Shown piece after piece: positions 28,412 through 38,905 of a DNA stretch of 64,000 nucleotides (the stretch's first letter is position 1; each line of letters starts with the position of its first letter). The stretch comes from Rhodoferax sp. (lineage in GTDB: Bacteria > Pseudomonadota > Gammaproteobacteria > Burkholderiales > Burkholderiaceae_C), in NCBI GenBank assembly GCA_031291305.1, contig JARLJH010000054.1, positions 18,004 to 82,003 of the forward strand, written 5' to 3'. The position numbers and the translations under genes were made by a program. The notes beneath the pieces were generated by a model. The model was not told the DNA's origin and did not search any database. It saw nothing but the letters and a program-made list of their open reading frames with translations.

Positions 28412-29248
28412 CTAGACAGCCCAACCCTGCAAAGGATGTGCTGACAGGTTGTTGCATAACTTAACTTGAAACGAGTCCGGAGCCCCGTCTATTTCAGCAT
28501 CATGCAACATTCTCGCAAACACAGCACTTCCAGAGCCTGTCATGCGCCCATTCAAACCCAACAAGTTTAGCCAATCCAGTGCCTGGCTAATTTGAGGGCA
28601 GAGTTGCCGCGCAACAGCTTGCAAGTCGTTTTGGCCATAACCAAAGGTGTTTGCAGCGAAGCCTGAAAGTATAGCGGATTTGGTATCTCTTTTCAAATCC
28701 GGGTGAGAAAAAATTCGCTGGGTTTCCAGCCCTTGAACTGGTTTGACCACCAGGAAGCGTGCTTTGGGTACGTCCACAGGCTGCATGACCTCGCCAACTC
28801 CAGTTACCCAAGCGTTGCCGCCACCCAAGAAGAAAGGTACATCCGCACCCAACTTCAGGCCGATCTGCATCAGTTTGTCCAAGCCTAGATTCAGCCCCCA
28901 CAAGCGGTTCAATGCCAGCAAGGTACTGGCAGCGTCCGACGACCCACCACCCATACCTGCTTGTGTCGGAATCTGTTTGTCAATGGCGATATGGGCACCT
29001 TGGCGCGTGCCGCTGGCCCCCTGCAATGTGCGGGCAGCACGCACGATTAGATCATCAGGAGGCAATGGTGTTGTCAAGTCTTCCCGGCTGATCTGGCTGT
29101 CATTGCGAACCTCGACATGGATGGTGTCGCACCAATCAATCAGCATGAAAACCGACTCCAGCAAATGGTAGCCATCCGGGCGGCGACCGACGATGTGCAA
29201 AAAGAGATTGAGTTTGGCGGGGGCACAAATGTCGTAGATGGATTTCAT
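28412..29248 (-). CDS. ispE: 4-diphosphocytidyl-2-C-methyl-D-erythritol kinase
   Basis: 278 residues from ATG 29248 (MKSIYDICAPAKLNLFLHI). The GHMP kinase ATP motif is PTQAGMGGGSSDAASTLLAL. PAKLNLFL and the C-terminal MTGSGSAVFA complete the IspE pattern. It phosphorylates CDP-ME in the MEP isoprenoid pathway. The order lolB-ispE-tRNA-prs on one strand is the usual one. Confidence 0.96.
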   Translation of the reverse strand: MKSIYDICAPAKLNLFLHIVGRRPDGYHLLESVFMLIDWCDTIHVEVRNDSQISREDLTTPLPPDDLIVRAARTLQGASGTRQGAHIAIDKQIPTQAGMGGGSSDAASTLLALNRLWGLNLGLDKLMQIGLKLGADVPFFLGGGNAWVTGVGEVMQPVDVPKARFLVVKPVQGLETQRIFSHPDLKRDTKSAILSGFAANTFGYGQNDLQAVARQLCPQISQALDWLNLLGLNGRMTGSGSAVFARMLHDAEIDGAPDSFQVKLCNNLSAHPLQGWAV

Positions 29249-29275
29249 GATGGCAACGTGCAAAACATGGCAGTG

Positions 29276-29794
29276 TCAGTCTTCAAGGATCACGCGCAGC
29301 TCGGCCTGCGGCGCGGGCGACAGGCGGCGTGCCAGGATTTTGCCCTGCGTTTGTTGCGACAGGTCCACCTGCCATCCATTGGCTTCTGAAGCTTGTCCTG
29401 CTAGCCAGGAAAACAGGGCGGGGACGGGGACATCTGTGCCCAACACTACCTCGATTAACTGCGCCAGATCGCTGAATGTGCGCGTTTCGCCCCGAGCCTG
29501 TAGCACGGCGCTGCCTGGCGCCCAATGAATATCCGCCACCGTGCTGCCCAGCGGGGTAAAAAACTGAAGCTCGCCTTGATCCGGGTCGCCAAGTAATTCA
29601 AATGCTGCGTTAAAGTACTGGTCATGCCCCAGGCCTTGGTAAGGGTTCGCCTCTATACGTAAAGACAAGCGGCCACGCCACATTGAAGCAATAGAACGAT
29701 TTTCGCCTCCAGCCCTTTTGGGTGCTGCACAACCAGCTATAAATAACGTAGTTATTAAGCCTCCGAAAGCAATTAGCGCGCGGCGACTTTTCAC
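29276..29794 (-). CDS. lolB: Outer membrane lipoprotein receptor LolB
   Basis: 172 residues from GTG 29794, which overlaps the stop of the TPR gene (GTGA). The lipobox is in TTLFIAGCAAP, giving lipidation at Cys about 22. The WRGRLSLRIE start of the barrel and DIHWAPGSAVLQ, PVPALFSWLAGQ segments fit LolB. It accepts lipoproteins from LolA and places them in the outer membrane. The signal peptide lies in a dispersed repeat copy. Confidence 0.9.
   Translation of the reverse strand: MKSRRALIAFGGLITTLFIAGCAAPKRAGGENRSIASMWRGRLSLRIEANPYQGLGHDQYFNAAFELLGDPDQGELQFFTPLGSTVADIHWAPGSAVLQARGETRTFSDLAQLIEVVLGTDVPVPALFSWLAGQASEANGWQVDLSQQTQGKILARRLSPAPQAELRVILED
29699..29752 (-). repeat. Dispersed repeat copy 6, encoding the LolB lipobox region
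   Basis: On the minus strand ACTA begins at 29752, AGCTG follows with 19-base spacing and GGGCTG a further 24 bases on, exactly as in copies 1, 3 and 4. It encodes the C-terminal half of the signal peptide, the lipobox Cys and the first mature residues. Confidence 0.7.
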
Positions 29795-31521
29795 AACGTA
29801 ACACGCAGACGTTTGATCGTCTCTTGTAGCGTTTCGTTGTCCGGGTTCAGTTTGAGACCCTCCCGAAAGATCTGCGTGGCTTCTCCCTGCTGACCAGAAG
29901 TCCAAAGTACTTCGCCCAGATGAGCTGCTATTTCCGGGTCCGGTTGATCTTTGAAGGCGCTTTTGAGCAGGCGCAATGCTTCGGAAATGTTGCCGCTGCG
30001 AAACTGCGCCCAAGCCAGGCTGTCAATGATGAAGGGGTCCTTGGGCGAGAGTTCAAGCGCCTTGCTGATCAGCTCAATGGCTTCAGGCAAGCGCATGTTG
30101 TGGTCTGCCAGGGAGTAACCCAGCGCGTTGTAGGCGTGTGGGTCATCCGGCTTGGCCGCCATCAGGCTTCGCAAAAGCCGCTCCATGTCGGGCAGATTGC
30201 CCAGTTTTTCATCGAGCATCGCCAATTCGTATACCAAATCCAAGTCGTCGGGGTATTGCTTGGTGAGTGCTTCAAGCCTGTCGCGTGCGCGGTCATAGAG
30301 TTTTTCATCACGAAGCAGCTGCACCTCGGCCGCGCGTTTGAGTGCTGCATCAGCATCCGAGTTTTCAGGTAGTGATCGGATCAGTGCGATGGCTTCTTCC
30401 AACCGACCTTGTTGGGCGATCAGTGAAGCTCTACGCACTTGCGCCCGCAACACATCCTCGGGGTTGTCCACGCTCTGCAGCCAAGCTTCGGCGGCGTTTA
30501 AGTCCTTGCGTCGCTGCGCCACTTGGGACAGGGAAAAGAATGCCTGCGAACGCCCGCGCGCGGTTTCGGCAGGCCGCTGCGCAACAGGAGTGGCATCCAC
30601 CAGCTCCAAGTAGTGCCGAAGTTGCTTATCGGCTAGTTCAAGTTGGCCTGCTTGCAGCGCCAGTGCACCATCAATCAGCCACGCGTCGGCGTAGTCTGGC
30701 GTCTGGGTTCGGATGATCTGCAATTGCTGCTTGGCGTCGTCTTCGCGCTGTGCGTTCAGCAGAGATTTGATGTAGGCCATGCGGAATTCCGGCCGGGAAA
30801 AGGGTAGGTGCTTTTTAACCAGATTTTCGGCTTGTGGCGCGTCCGGGCTCATCATCGACAACGCCAGCAACGCTGGGTGTTCGGAACGCGCATCGGATGC
30901 CATGCCCTTGGTGGCAGCGTCCAACGCCTTCGCCTTGTCATCCGCGCTCATCCATAAGCGCCCAATGGTTGCCCAAGCCGTGGCACCAACGCCCGGATCG
31001 TTTAACCAATTTGTGAGTGCTTTTTGCACAGTGGAAGCGGCGGCCCGCCTGTCACTGACGCGTTCAAAGTTTTGCGGTAACGACCAGATGAAGTCGCGCC
31101 GCTCCTTGGTTGGCGTGAGCGCAATCTCGTGTTTCAGTGGTTCCAGTATGTCTGAGATGTGGTTCAATCCCAACAGGATTTGCAGTACAAAATGGCTGGC
31201 TTCCCGGGATTCGGGGATGGCATGACTCCAGGCTTTGGCGGCCCGCAGTGCAGATTCGCCTGAGCGCGCTTGCAAGGCCACCTGTACGGCACGCCGAAAA
31301 ACTGCCGGGTCTTTGGTTTTTTGCGCGGCGTCAAGCAACAAGGAAAAAGCAGCCCCGGGTTCTCTGTCGCGCGCATTGAGTTCGCCGAGCAGGATCTCAT
31401 AAAACAGCGGGGCATCCAGCGCAGATTGCTTAGGGATGGCTTGCGTGGGATTGGAGCCCTGAGCATGAAGTCCAAGCGACAAGGACAGCAACACAGGCAA
31501 TAAAACTATTTTGAGGCGCAT
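29791..31521 (-). CDS. Exported TPR-repeat protein
   Basis: About 576 residues from ATG 31521 ([21 protein letters not shown], a signal peptide); an in-frame start at 31554 is possible. The rest is made of helical TPR units, clearest at the C-terminus: [36 protein letters not shown] and [16 protein letters not shown]. Proteins of this type are regularly found upstream of lolB in Burkholderiales. It probably acts as a scaffold in the periplasm or outer membrane; no enzymatic motif is visible. Confidence 0.88.
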   Translation of the reverse strand: MRLKIVLLPVLLSLSLGLHAQGSNPTQAIPKQSALDAPLFYEILLGELNARDREPGAAFSLLLDAAQKTKDPAVFRRAVQVALQARSGESALRAAKAWSHAIPESREASHFVLQILLGLNHISDILEPLKHEIALTPTKERRDFIWSLPQNFERVSDRRAAASTVQKALTNWLNDPGVGATAWATIGRLWMSADDKAKALDAATKGMASDARSEHPALLALSMMSPDAPQAENLVKKHLPFSRPEFRMAYIKSLLNAQREDDAKQQLQIIRTQTPDYADAWLIDGALALQAGQLELADKQLRHYLELVDATPVAQRPAETARGRSQAFFSLSQVAQRRKDLNAAEAWLQSVDNPEDVLRAQVRRASLIAQQGRLEEAIALIRSLPENSDADAALKRAAEVQLLRDEKLYDRARDRLEALTKQYPDDLDLVYELAMLDEKLGNLPDMERLLRSLMAAKPDDPHAYNALGYSLADHNMRLPEAIELISKALELSPKDPFIIDSLAWAQFRSGNISEALRLLKSAFKDQPDPEIAAHLGEVLWTSGQQGEATQIFREGLKLNPDNETLQETIKRLRVTL

Positions 31522-31560
31522 CCATTCATAATAATCCATGCCCTCAACAAACATTTGTCC

Positions 31561-32376
31561 ATGCCTGAATTACCTGAAGTTGAAGTCACCCGGCGAAGTT
31601 TCGTGCATGCCATCGAAGGCGCACGGATCACGACGCTTCATCTGGGCAAGCCGTTGCGCTGGCCTTTGGGGTGTTTGCCTGAAACATTGGTGGGGCGCAC
31701 GGTTCGCACGGTGGGCAGGCGAGGCAAGTATTTGCTGATTGAACTGAATCAGGGCTGGCTGGTGCTGCATCTGGGCATGTCTGGGAGCTTGCGTTTTGCG
31801 CAGGATTTATCGGCGCCGAGTGTGCATGACCACATGGATATGCGAACGACACGCGGCACGCTACGCCTGAATGACCCCCGCCGCTTTGGTGCTGTCGTGT
31901 ATGTGGACAGTCTTGCGTCCCCCATCGCCATGAAACTGCTGGGACACCTGGGCATGGAGCCACTGTCGGATGATTTTGATCTGGCCCGATTTCGGGCCGG
32001 GCTCAAGCAAAAAGTGACAGCGATCAAGCAGGTGCTGATGGCCGGTGAATTGGTGGTGGGCGTGGGCAATATTTACGCCTCCGAAGCCCTGTTTCTCGCA
32101 GGAATTCAGCCGACCTGTCGGGCCAACAAATTGAGCAAATCCCGTGTGGCGCGTCTCTACGATGCGATTCGCGATGTGCTGGCACGCGCCGTGGAGCAGG
32201 GTGGCAGCACCTTGCGGGATTTTTCCAATGCCAACGGCGAGGACGGATACTTTCAGCTGGAAGCCATGGTTTATGGCCGTGCAGGGCAGCCGTGCAGGCA
32301 GTGTGGCACCTTGATCAAAATGATTCGTCAAGGCCAACGCTCTACGTTTTATTGCCCGGCTTGTCAAAAATCTTGA
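31561..32376 (+). CDS. mutM: Formamidopyrimidine-DNA glycosylase
   Basis: 271 residues from ATG 31561, giving the catalytic N-terminal Pro (PELPEVE); an ATG two codons earlier would bury it. Lys in [10 protein letters not shown] and the helix-two-turn-helix [14 protein letters not shown] are present. The C-terminal zinc finger is CRQCG and CPACQ. It removes 8-oxoguanine and FaPy bases. mutY of the same repair pathway lies two genes downstream. Confidence 0.97.
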   Translation: MPELPEVEVTRRSFVHAIEGARITTLHLGKPLRWPLGCLPETLVGRTVRTVGRRGKYLLIELNQGWLVLHLGMSGSLRFAQDLSAPSVHDHMDMRTTRGTLRLNDPRRFGAVVYVDSLASPIAMKLLGHLGMEPLSDDFDLARFRAGLKQKVTAIKQVLMAGELVVGVGNIYASEALFLAGIQPTCRANKLSKSRVARLYDAIRDVLARAVEQGGSTLRDFSNANGEDGYFQLEAMVYGRAGQPCRQCGTLIKMIRQGQRSTFYCPACQKS

Positions 32377-32444
32377 AAAATGTGCTTGGTGTAGGTGCTG
32401 GCAAGGGTGCTATATTGGCCGCAGACTCTTGTTTCGGAGGCAGA

Positions 32445-34400
32445 TTGGGTACTTCATTCAACGAAAAATTTGACCAGCACAGCGTCTGGCGTCGTGAGTT
32501 TGCATTGCGGCTCAAGCTCTTATCCCAATGGTTACAGGAGCAGGATTTGCTCGATGCTTCGGTAGAAGACCGACTGCATCGATTAGAGGCACAGGTGCGT
32601 GTTGATAAGGTGATGGTGGCTTTTGTAGCTGAGTTCTCGCGTGGTAAGTCGGAGCTGATCAATGCCATTTTTTTCGCTGACTATGGCCGACGCATCATGC
32701 CAGCCAGTGCAGGTCGCACCACCATGTGTCCGACCGAAATGGGATATGACCCTGATGTGCCACCGTGCTTGCGCTTGTTACCCATAGAAACTCGCCTGCA
32801 GCCACAGTCGCTCATGGAGTGGCGCATGGTGCCCGAGAAATGGGAACGCATTGATCTGGATGTGACCAATCCCACGCAGTTGTTCGGGGCCTTTGCTAAG
32901 GTGGCAGAAACCCGCCGTGTAACCCAGGAAGAGGCTCGTGCCCTGGGGTTTTGGCATAACCAGTCCAGTGAGAATAACCCGGTTCAGGACGCCAATGGCC
33001 TGCTGGAAGTACCCAAATGGCGGCATGCGTTGGTCAATATAGCCCATCCGCTACTCAAGCAAGGGTTGGTCATTCTGGACACACCAGGGTTGAACGCGAT
33101 TGGTGCAGAGCCCGAACTTACGGTTAGCCTGATTCCTCAAGCCCAGGCGGTGGTGTTCATTCTTGGTGCCGACACCGGTGTGACCCAGTCTGATTTGTCC
33201 ATTTGGCGTGAGCATTTGGTGGACGATGAGCAGGATATGTCTACCCGCCTGGTGGTGTTGAACAAGATTGACACCCTGTGGGATGCCATGGACAGCCCGC
33301 AGGAAGTTCAGGCCCAGATCGGTCGGCAAAAGCGCAGTTCGGCTGAGATACTGGGTATCCCGGAAAGCCAGGTAGTGGCCGTGTCTGCTCAAAAAGGGTT
33401 GCTTGGCAAGGTCAAGAACGACGCGGCGCTGTTGAAACGGAGTTGTCTGGAGAAACTGGAAGACGCGCTGAGCCAGGACATCATGGGGCGGCGGCAGAAG
33501 ATTCTGGGCGCTGCGGTAACGCGGGGCATTTCTGCGTTACGTGGTGAAACCGGGCGTTTTGTGCACATCCGCCGCCGTGATCTGACCGAGCAGTTACTTG
33601 AACTCAAGGGGTTGCAGGGTAAGAACAAACCGGTCATCAACAACATGCGGGCTCGTGTGGCCCATGAGCAGGCCGAGTTTGACGCGGCTGGCGTCAAGAT
33701 TCACGCTGTGCGCTCGGTGCATATGAAACTGATGCGAGAAATTTTCAATCTACTGGGGCCGTTGGCGCTCAAAGACGAGATGGCTCAACTGACCACCGCC
33801 CTCAAGCAAAAAGGGTTCAAGCTGGGCATTAAGAGGTCTTATGGAGAAACCTTCGAGCGTTTGCGTGCCAATTTGCGCGAGGTGCATGCCAAGGGCCTAG
33901 AAATTCACACCATGCTGGCAGCGACTTTTTTGCAACTTAACACCGAATATGGTTTCTCGTTGCAGGTTCCAGACGAGCCGCAGATTGAGTCGTATGTGAG
34001 CGATTTGGATTTGATTGAGCGCAGCCATGTGCAGTATCTGGGCATAGGCAACGCGTTCAGGCTGGCGCAACCCGAATTTGCTGACCGGTTGATACGTGCA
34101 CTTAGCACCCGCTTGCGAATGGTGAATGAAACCGTTTTGAGCGATATTGAAGCCTGGAGCAAGTCTGCAGCATCGCAGCTTGATTCGCAGCTGCGTGAAC
34201 GCCGCAAGAACTTTGTGCGACGGCTCGAAGCCATTGATCGCATTGCCGTGGCATCAACAGGGTTGGATGAGCGCATTGCTGAGATCAACAATCGCAGCGT
34301 CGAACTGGATCGAGCTGAACTCAAACTGGTCGAACTGACCGACTCCTTGTTGCAAATGACCACCCCTGCGCGATTTGGTTTGGCCATGAATGTGTCTTAG
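32445..34400 (+). CDS. Dynamin-like large GTPase
   Basis: About 651 residues if it starts at TTG 32445, which follows GGAGG by four bases; the open frame runs back to 32292 inside mutM, so the start is uncertain. The GTPase motifs are G1 AEFSRGKSELIN, G3 DTPGLN and G4 LNKID. A long helical region follows (370-651) with coiled-coil character near the end. G1 has Ala in place of the usual first Gly. Bacterial dynamin-like proteins remodel or protect membranes. It sits between mutM and mutY and overlaps mutY by 11 bp. Confidence 0.87.
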   Translation: MGTSFNEKFDQHSVWRREFALRLKLLSQWLQEQDLLDASVEDRLHRLEAQVRVDKVMVAFVAEFSRGKSELINAIFFADYGRRIMPASAGRTTMCPTEMGYDPDVPPCLRLLPIETRLQPQSLMEWRMVPEKWERIDLDVTNPTQLFGAFAKVAETRRVTQEEARALGFWHNQSSENNPVQDANGLLEVPKWRHALVNIAHPLLKQGLVILDTPGLNAIGAEPELTVSLIPQAQAVVFILGADTGVTQSDLSIWREHLVDDEQDMSTRLVVLNKIDTLWDAMDSPQEVQAQIGRQKRSSAEILGIPESQVVAVSAQKGLLGKVKNDAALLKRSCLEKLEDALSQDIMGRRQKILGAAVTRGISALRGETGRFVHIRRRDLTEQLLELKGLQGKNKPVINNMRARVAHEQAEFDAAGVKIHAVRSVHMKLMREIFNLLGPLALKDEMAQLTTALKQKGFKLGIKRSYGETFERLRANLREVHAKGLEIHTMLAATFLQLNTEYGFSLQVPDEPQIESYVSDLDLIERSHVQYLGIGNAFRLAQPEFADRLIRALSTRLRMVNETVLSDIEAWSKSAASQLDSQLRERRKNFVRRLEAIDRIAVASTGLDERIAEINNRSVELDRAELKLVELTDSLLQMTTPARFGLAMNVS

Positions 34401-35436
34401 CGCTGCTGTGGACGACTTTGCTCAGGCGCTGGTTCGCTGGCAGGTCACCCATGGCCGACATGATTTGCCTTGGCAGGCTACCCAGGACCCATACCGTGTC
34501 TGGTTGTCGGAAATCATGCTGCAACAAACTCAGGTGGTCACCGTGCGCGATTACTTCACCCGTTTTTTGCAGCGGTTTGCTGATGTGGCTGCTTTAGCAC
34601 AGGCGCCATTGGACGACGTGCTGGGCTTATGGAGCGGCCTAGGCTACTACAGTCGTGCACGAAACATGCACCTGTGTGCACAGAGGGTGATGACTGTGCA
34701 CGGCGGTGTATTTCCAAATACGGCGGCGCAACTTGCGACCTTGCCGGGTATTGGACCCTCCACCGCTGCGGCGGTTGCGTCCATTTGTTTCGGCGAGCGG
34801 GTGGCGATCCTGGACGGCAATGTCAAGCGTGTGCTGACGCGTTATCTGGGGTTTGAGGGTGACTTAGCCAGCTCAGTTAACGAACGCAGCTTGTGGCAGG
34901 AGGCCGTCCGTTTGCTGCCTGAGCATGATCCGACGACGAATATGCCTCTCTACACCCAGGCCATCATGGACCTGGGTGCGACGGTGTGCACGGCCAGAAA
35001 GCCAGCTTGTACCGCCTGCCCGCTGCATGGCCAATGCCGTGCTGAAGCGTTGGCTAGCCCGGAATCATTCCCGGTCAAAACGCGCAAGCTCAAGCGTACG
35101 GCGCAGACCCTCTGGCTGCTGTGGGCGGTGTCAGAAGATGGTGCGGTGTGGTTGAGCCAGCGGCCTACACCCGGTGTTTGGGCCGGTTTATATTGCCTGC
35201 CTTTGCTGGATGATCGCGATACCTTGCAGGCTACTGTGCCAGTAGCGGCACAGGGGCAGTTGCATGAACTGGGTGTTGTCAAGCATGTGTTGACGCACAA
35301 AGACCTGTATTTGCATCCGGTTCGTGTGGCGTTGCCACGCGGTCTATCTCCAGAGGTTGCTGGGGGCTGGATAGAGGCAGGGCGTTGGCAGCAACTGGGT
35401 CTGCCGGCACCCATTAGAAAGTTGCTGGCCGCTTAG
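34390..35436 (+). CDS. mutY: Adenine DNA glycosylase MutY
   Basis: 348 residues from ATG 34390 (GTG 34408 is an alternative). The core holds RHDLPWQ, the Glu in [10 protein letters not shown], the HhH motif [14 protein letters not shown] and the catalytic Asp in [13 protein letters not shown]. The 4Fe-4S ligands are C-x6-C-x2-C-x5-C in [17 protein letters not shown]. The C-terminal NUDIX-like domain recognises 8-oxoG. It removes adenine mispaired with 8-oxoG. Its end overlaps convergent rapZ by 4 bp. Confidence 0.96.
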   Translation: MCLSAAVDDFAQALVRWQVTHGRHDLPWQATQDPYRVWLSEIMLQQTQVVTVRDYFTRFLQRFADVAALAQAPLDDVLGLWSGLGYYSRARNMHLCAQRVMTVHGGVFPNTAAQLATLPGIGPSTAAAVASICFGERVAILDGNVKRVLTRYLGFEGDLASSVNERSLWQEAVRLLPEHDPTTNMPLYTQAIMDLGATVCTARKPACTACPLHGQCRAEALASPESFPVKTRKLKRTAQTLWLLWAVSEDGAVWLSQRPTPGVWAGLYCLPLLDDRDTLQATVPVAAQGQLHELGVVKHVLTHKDLYLHPVRVALPRGLSPEVAGGWIEAGRWQQLGLPAPIRKLLAA

Positions 35437-36323
35437 CGGGCATCCATCTCACGGTGGCGCTTTAGGGTGACCCAGCGCGCCTCAAAAAGTGCTGTGAGCT
35501 TCTCCACCAGGTAGACCGACCGATGTTGGCCGCCAGTGCAACCGATGGCTACCGTGACGTAGCTGCGGTGATTCTGAGCCAAGTCGTCCATCCAACTGTC
35601 CAGAAAACCGTGAATATGGTCCAGCATGCGGTTGACTTCGGGTTGCCGATTCAAATAGTCAGCTACAGCATCATCCTGCCCCGTTAACGCCCGCAATTCT
35701 GGCTCGTAATGTGGATTGGGCAGCATGCGCACGTCAAAGACGAAGTCTGCGTCGCTGGGCACACCGCGCTTGAAAGAAAAGGATTCAAACACCAGGGTTA
35801 GTTGGTCGCCGGGCGCTTCGATAAAGGCCTTCACATAACTCTGCAGTTGCGTCGGACGGATGACACTGGTGTCAATCACGTGCGCTTGCATGCGCAGGTC
35901 GCTGAGCAAATTGCGCTCCAGTTCAATGGCCTCGGCCAGCGCTCGGCGTTGGTCGTTCAAGGCGCTTATCTGTGCGCTCTGGGACAAAGGATGGCGCCTG
36001 CGTGTTTCAGAAAAGCGGCGAATCAGCGTTCCAGTGGTGGCATCCAAAAAAATTGAATCTACTTGAAAGCCCTGGGTTTTCAGGCGTTGCAACTGTTCAG
36101 GCACCAGAGGTAGCGAGCTGGCACTGCGCACGTCGATGGCAATGGCCAGTCGCTTGGCGTGGTGGGCGTGTTCCAGCTCAACCAGGGGCATTAGCAGTTC
36201 GGGTGGAAGGTTGTCGACACAATAAAAACCCAGATCCTCCAGGGCGTGCAGTGCCACGGACTTGCCGGAGCCAGACATGCCGGTGATCAGGACAATTTGC
36301 ACATCGAGTTTGGTGGTGTTCAT
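35433..36323 (-). CDS. rapZ: RNase adapter protein RapZ
   Basis: 296 residues. Walker A is [16 protein letters not shown], followed by the typical DNLPPELL; the C-terminal domain holds [19 protein letters not shown] and [15 protein letters not shown]. In enterobacteria it targets the GlmZ small RNA for decay and senses glucosamine-6-phosphate; in Burkholderiales the RNA partner is unknown. It is the last gene of nadK-recN-rapZ, with 4-bp overlaps throughout. Confidence 0.95.
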   Translation of the reverse strand: MNTTKLDVQIVLITGMSGSGKSVALHALEDLGFYCVDNLPPELLMPLVELEHAHHAKRLAIAIDVRSASSLPLVPEQLQRLKTQGFQVDSIFLDATTGTLIRRFSETRRRHPLSQSAQISALNDQRRALAEAIELERNLLSDLRMQAHVIDTSVIRPTQLQSYVKAFIEAPGDQLTLVFESFSFKRGVPSDADFVFDVRMLPNPHYEPELRALTGQDDAVADYLNRQPEVNRMLDHIHGFLDSWMDDLAQNHRSYVTVAIGCTGGQHRSVYLVEKLTALFEARWVTLKRHREMDAR

Positions 36324-37978
36324 GTCAGACTTCCTTGAATCTGTAGCATGTCGCGAGCATGAGTCAGGGTACTGGCCAAGATGCGCTCACCGCCCAGCAT
36401 GCGCGCCAATTCGGTTACTCGTTCTTCGCCGTTGACTGACACGACTGAACTGACGGTGGATGTACCTGTAAGCTGTTTGCTGACCACCAGGTGATGGTCG
36501 GCGCATGCAGCAACCTGCGGCAGGTGCGTGACGGCGAGCACTTGTCGGTCTATGCCAAGCTGACGCATCAAACGACCGACGGTTTCTGCCACCGCGCCGC
36601 CAACTCCGGCATCCACTTCGTCAAAAATTAAGGTTTGTGCTGTGCCCAACTGGCTGGTCGTGACTGCGATGGCCAAAGCCAGTCGCGACAGTTCGCCACC
36701 TGAGGCCACCTTGTTAACCGGGCGTGGCGTGCTACCCGCGTGACCTGCCACCAAGAAATTAACCTCTTCCAGACCCGTTTGCAAAGGCTGCCCGGCAGCC
36801 TGAATCTGTACTTCAAACTGACCACCTTGCATGCCCAGCCCCTGCATCGCCTGGGTGATAGTCTGGGCCAGCTTAGGCGCAGACTTCTTTCGCGCCTGGG
36901 TAAGCTTGTTCGCCTCCTGAAGGTAGCCTTGCCAGGCGGACTCCAGTTCGCACTCCAGAGCTTGCAGGTCAGCCGCCGTGTCCAGGGCTTGCAGCTGTTG
37001 TTTCCAGCCTGATAACAGGTCAACCAGTTCTTCCGGGCTACGCTTGTAGCGGCGTGCCAGAGATACCCAGAGTCCCATGCGCTCGTCCAGTGCCGTGAGC
37101 CTGTCCGGGTCAAGTTCGGTCTTGCGCAGGTAGGCGCGCAGCGAATGCACGGCGTCTTCCAATTGCGCCAGGCTGGATGACAAAACATCGCTTAGCCCTT
37201 TAAATATGGGCTCTATGTGCTCGTGTTTCTGTAGTGCCTCGCATGCGCTACCTGTCAGACCGCAGGCGTTGTCTTCGTTTTCATCGAGAGTCAACAAGGC
37301 TGATTGGGCCGCATCCAGCAGCGCCTGGGCGTTGGAAAGCCGTGTGTGCTCGGCATTCAAGGTGGGCCATTCATCGCGGGCAGGATTGAGTTTGTCCAAC
37401 TCGCCAATCTGCCAGTTCAGGCGTTCACGCTCGCTCAGCAGTGAATCTTGGGAGGCACGCGCTTGGGCAAACTTGTCCTGGGCGGCGCGCCATATTTGCC
37501 ATCTGGCCACCGCGGCGCTGGTAGTCACTTTCGCGTAGGCATCAAGCAGACCGCGCACGGCTTCAGGACGTGTCAGGCTTTGCCAGGCGTGCTGCCCGTG
37601 GATGTCCAGCAGTTGTTCGCCCAGAGCGCGCAATTGGGTGGCTGTGGCGGGGCTACCATTGATCCACGCACGGCTCTTACCCTGCGTGTCAATCGTGCGG
37701 CGCAGTAGCAGACTGTGATCACTCTCGAACCCGGCATCCTCCAGCCAGTCGGCGATGGCAGGTGTGGCTTCAAATTCGGCGCTGACATCGGTGCGGCTTG
37801 CACCCTCGCGTATCACCGTGACATCAGCTCGCCCTCCTGTGACGAGTTGCAAGGCATCTACCAAAATGGATTTACCGGCACCGGTCTCGCCGGTCAATAC
37901 GGTAAAGCCGCTGGCAAGGTCCAGATCAAGCTCGCTGACGATGACAAAGTCGCGCAAGACGATGCGTTTGAGGCTCAC
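36320..37978 (-). CDS. recN: DNA repair protein RecN
   Basis: 552 residues, an SMC-like ATPase. Walker A is [17 protein letters not shown], the ABC signature is [14 protein letters not shown] and Walker B is [13 protein letters not shown]. The two coiled-coil arms lie about 160-390. RecN acts early in double-strand break repair. Overlaps nadK and rapZ by 4 bp each. Confidence 0.97.
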   Translation of the reverse strand: MSLKRIVLRDFVIVSELDLDLASGFTVLTGETGAGKSILVDALQLVTGGRADVTVIREGASRTDVSAEFEATPAIADWLEDAGFESDHSLLLRRTIDTQGKSRAWINGSPATATQLRALGEQLLDIHGQHAWQSLTRPEAVRGLLDAYAKVTTSAAVARWQIWRAAQDKFAQARASQDSLLSERERLNWQIGELDKLNPARDEWPTLNAEHTRLSNAQALLDAAQSALLTLDENEDNACGLTGSACEALQKHEHIEPIFKGLSDVLSSSLAQLEDAVHSLRAYLRKTELDPDRLTALDERMGLWVSLARRYKRSPEELVDLLSGWKQQLQALDTAADLQALECELESAWQGYLQEANKLTQARKKSAPKLAQTITQAMQGLGMQGGQFEVQIQAAGQPLQTGLEEVNFLVAGHAGSTPRPVNKVASGGELSRLALAIAVTTSQLGTAQTLIFDEVDAGVGGAVAETVGRLMRQLGIDRQVLAVTHLPQVAACADHHLVVSKQLTGTSTVSSVVSVNGEERVTELARMLGGERILASTLTHARDMLQIQGSLT

Positions 37979-38877
37979 GTTGACGTTACTCCTTCGTTCC
38001 AGTGCAATTTTTCCCGCAGCGTGTCAAAGTAAGACCATCCCTTGGGGTGCAAAAAGCGCACGTGATGGTTGGATCGGGTGACTTCAATGCGGTCGCCATG
38101 CATAAGAGACGCCAGTGACTGCTGGTCAAAACTCGCGCTGGCATCCCTTCCAGCTACTATTTCAATAGCTATATGTGAAGTATTTGCAAGGACTATTGGT
38201 CGATTTGATAGTGTATGTGGGGCAATGGGCACCATGACCCAGCCAGGAATAGAGGGGTGCAGCAAGGGCCCGCCTGACGACAGCGCATACGCCGTCGAGC
38301 CCGTGGGCGAGGCGATGATCAAACCGTCAGCACGCTGGTTGGCCACAAAATGGCCATCGACTTCAACGCGCAACTCGACCATGCCGGATGTCGCCCCCCG
38401 ATTCACAACCACATCGTTCAGAGCCATGGCGGTATAGACGCAATGTCCGTCGCGCATTACCCGGCCATTCATCAGACTGCGGTGGTCTTCGACGTAGTCA
38501 CCCCGCAGCATTTTGCTCAGACAGGTTTCAAAACTGTCGTAGGGAATATCGGTGATGAAACCCAGGCGACCCTGGTTGATGCCGATCAGTGGCACGCCGA
38601 AAGAGGCAAGCTGCCTGCCAATACCCAGCATGGTGCCGTCGCCACCCACGACCATGCCCAGATCACATTGCTCGCCAATTTGCTTCATCGTCAGTGCTGG
38701 GTAGCCGACCATGTCCATATTGCTGGCGGTGTCGGCCTCAAGCACTACGTCACAGCCTTGTGCATTCAGAAAATGGGTGACGGCTTCCAGAGCGGCCCTA
38801 GAACTGGCAATGGCTGCGGAACTGGACGACGTCTGGTACTTGCCGAACAGGGCAACGAGCTGAAATTTGGAATTCAT
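37975..38877 (-). CDS. nadK: NAD kinase
   Basis: 300 residues from ATG 38877; two codons upstream an in-frame TTG is less likely. The GGDG motif is [13 protein letters not shown], followed by [11 protein letters not shown], and the conserved [19 protein letters not shown] segment. It makes NADP from NAD. The start is only 28 bp from divergent hrcA. Residues about 223-242 ([19 protein letters not shown]) are encoded by a dispersed repeat copy. Confidence 0.96.
   Translation of the reverse strand: MNSKFQLVALFGKYQTSSSSAAIASSRAALEAVTHFLNAQGCDVVLEADTASNMDMVGYPALTMKQIGEQCDLGMVVGGDGTMLGIGRQLASFGVPLIGINQGRLGFITDIPYDSFETCLSKMLRGDYVEDHRSLMNGRVMRDGHCVYTAMALNDVVVNRGATSGMVELRVEVDGHFVANQRADGLIIASPTGSTAYALSSGGPLLHPSIPGWVMVPIAPHTLSNRPIVLANTSHIAIEIVAGRDASASFDQQSLASLMHGDRIEVTRSNHHVRFLHPKGWSYFDTLREKLHWNEGVTST
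38153..38208 (+). repeat. Dispersed repeat copy 7, inside nadK
   Basis: AGCTA is followed 24 bases on by GACTA (GGGCTA in other copies) and CGATTT. It runs antisense to nadK and in frame, in a C-terminal part of the protein. Confidence 0.5.
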
Positions 38878-38905
38878 TCTCAAATTACATCATTAAAATG
38901 AAATC

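Noticed and set aside
38878-38905. CIRCE operator before hrcA
   Set aside because: The 28-bp gap to nadK holds no TTAGCACTC or GAGTGCTAA half site, so HrcA autoregulation through CIRCE is not supported here.
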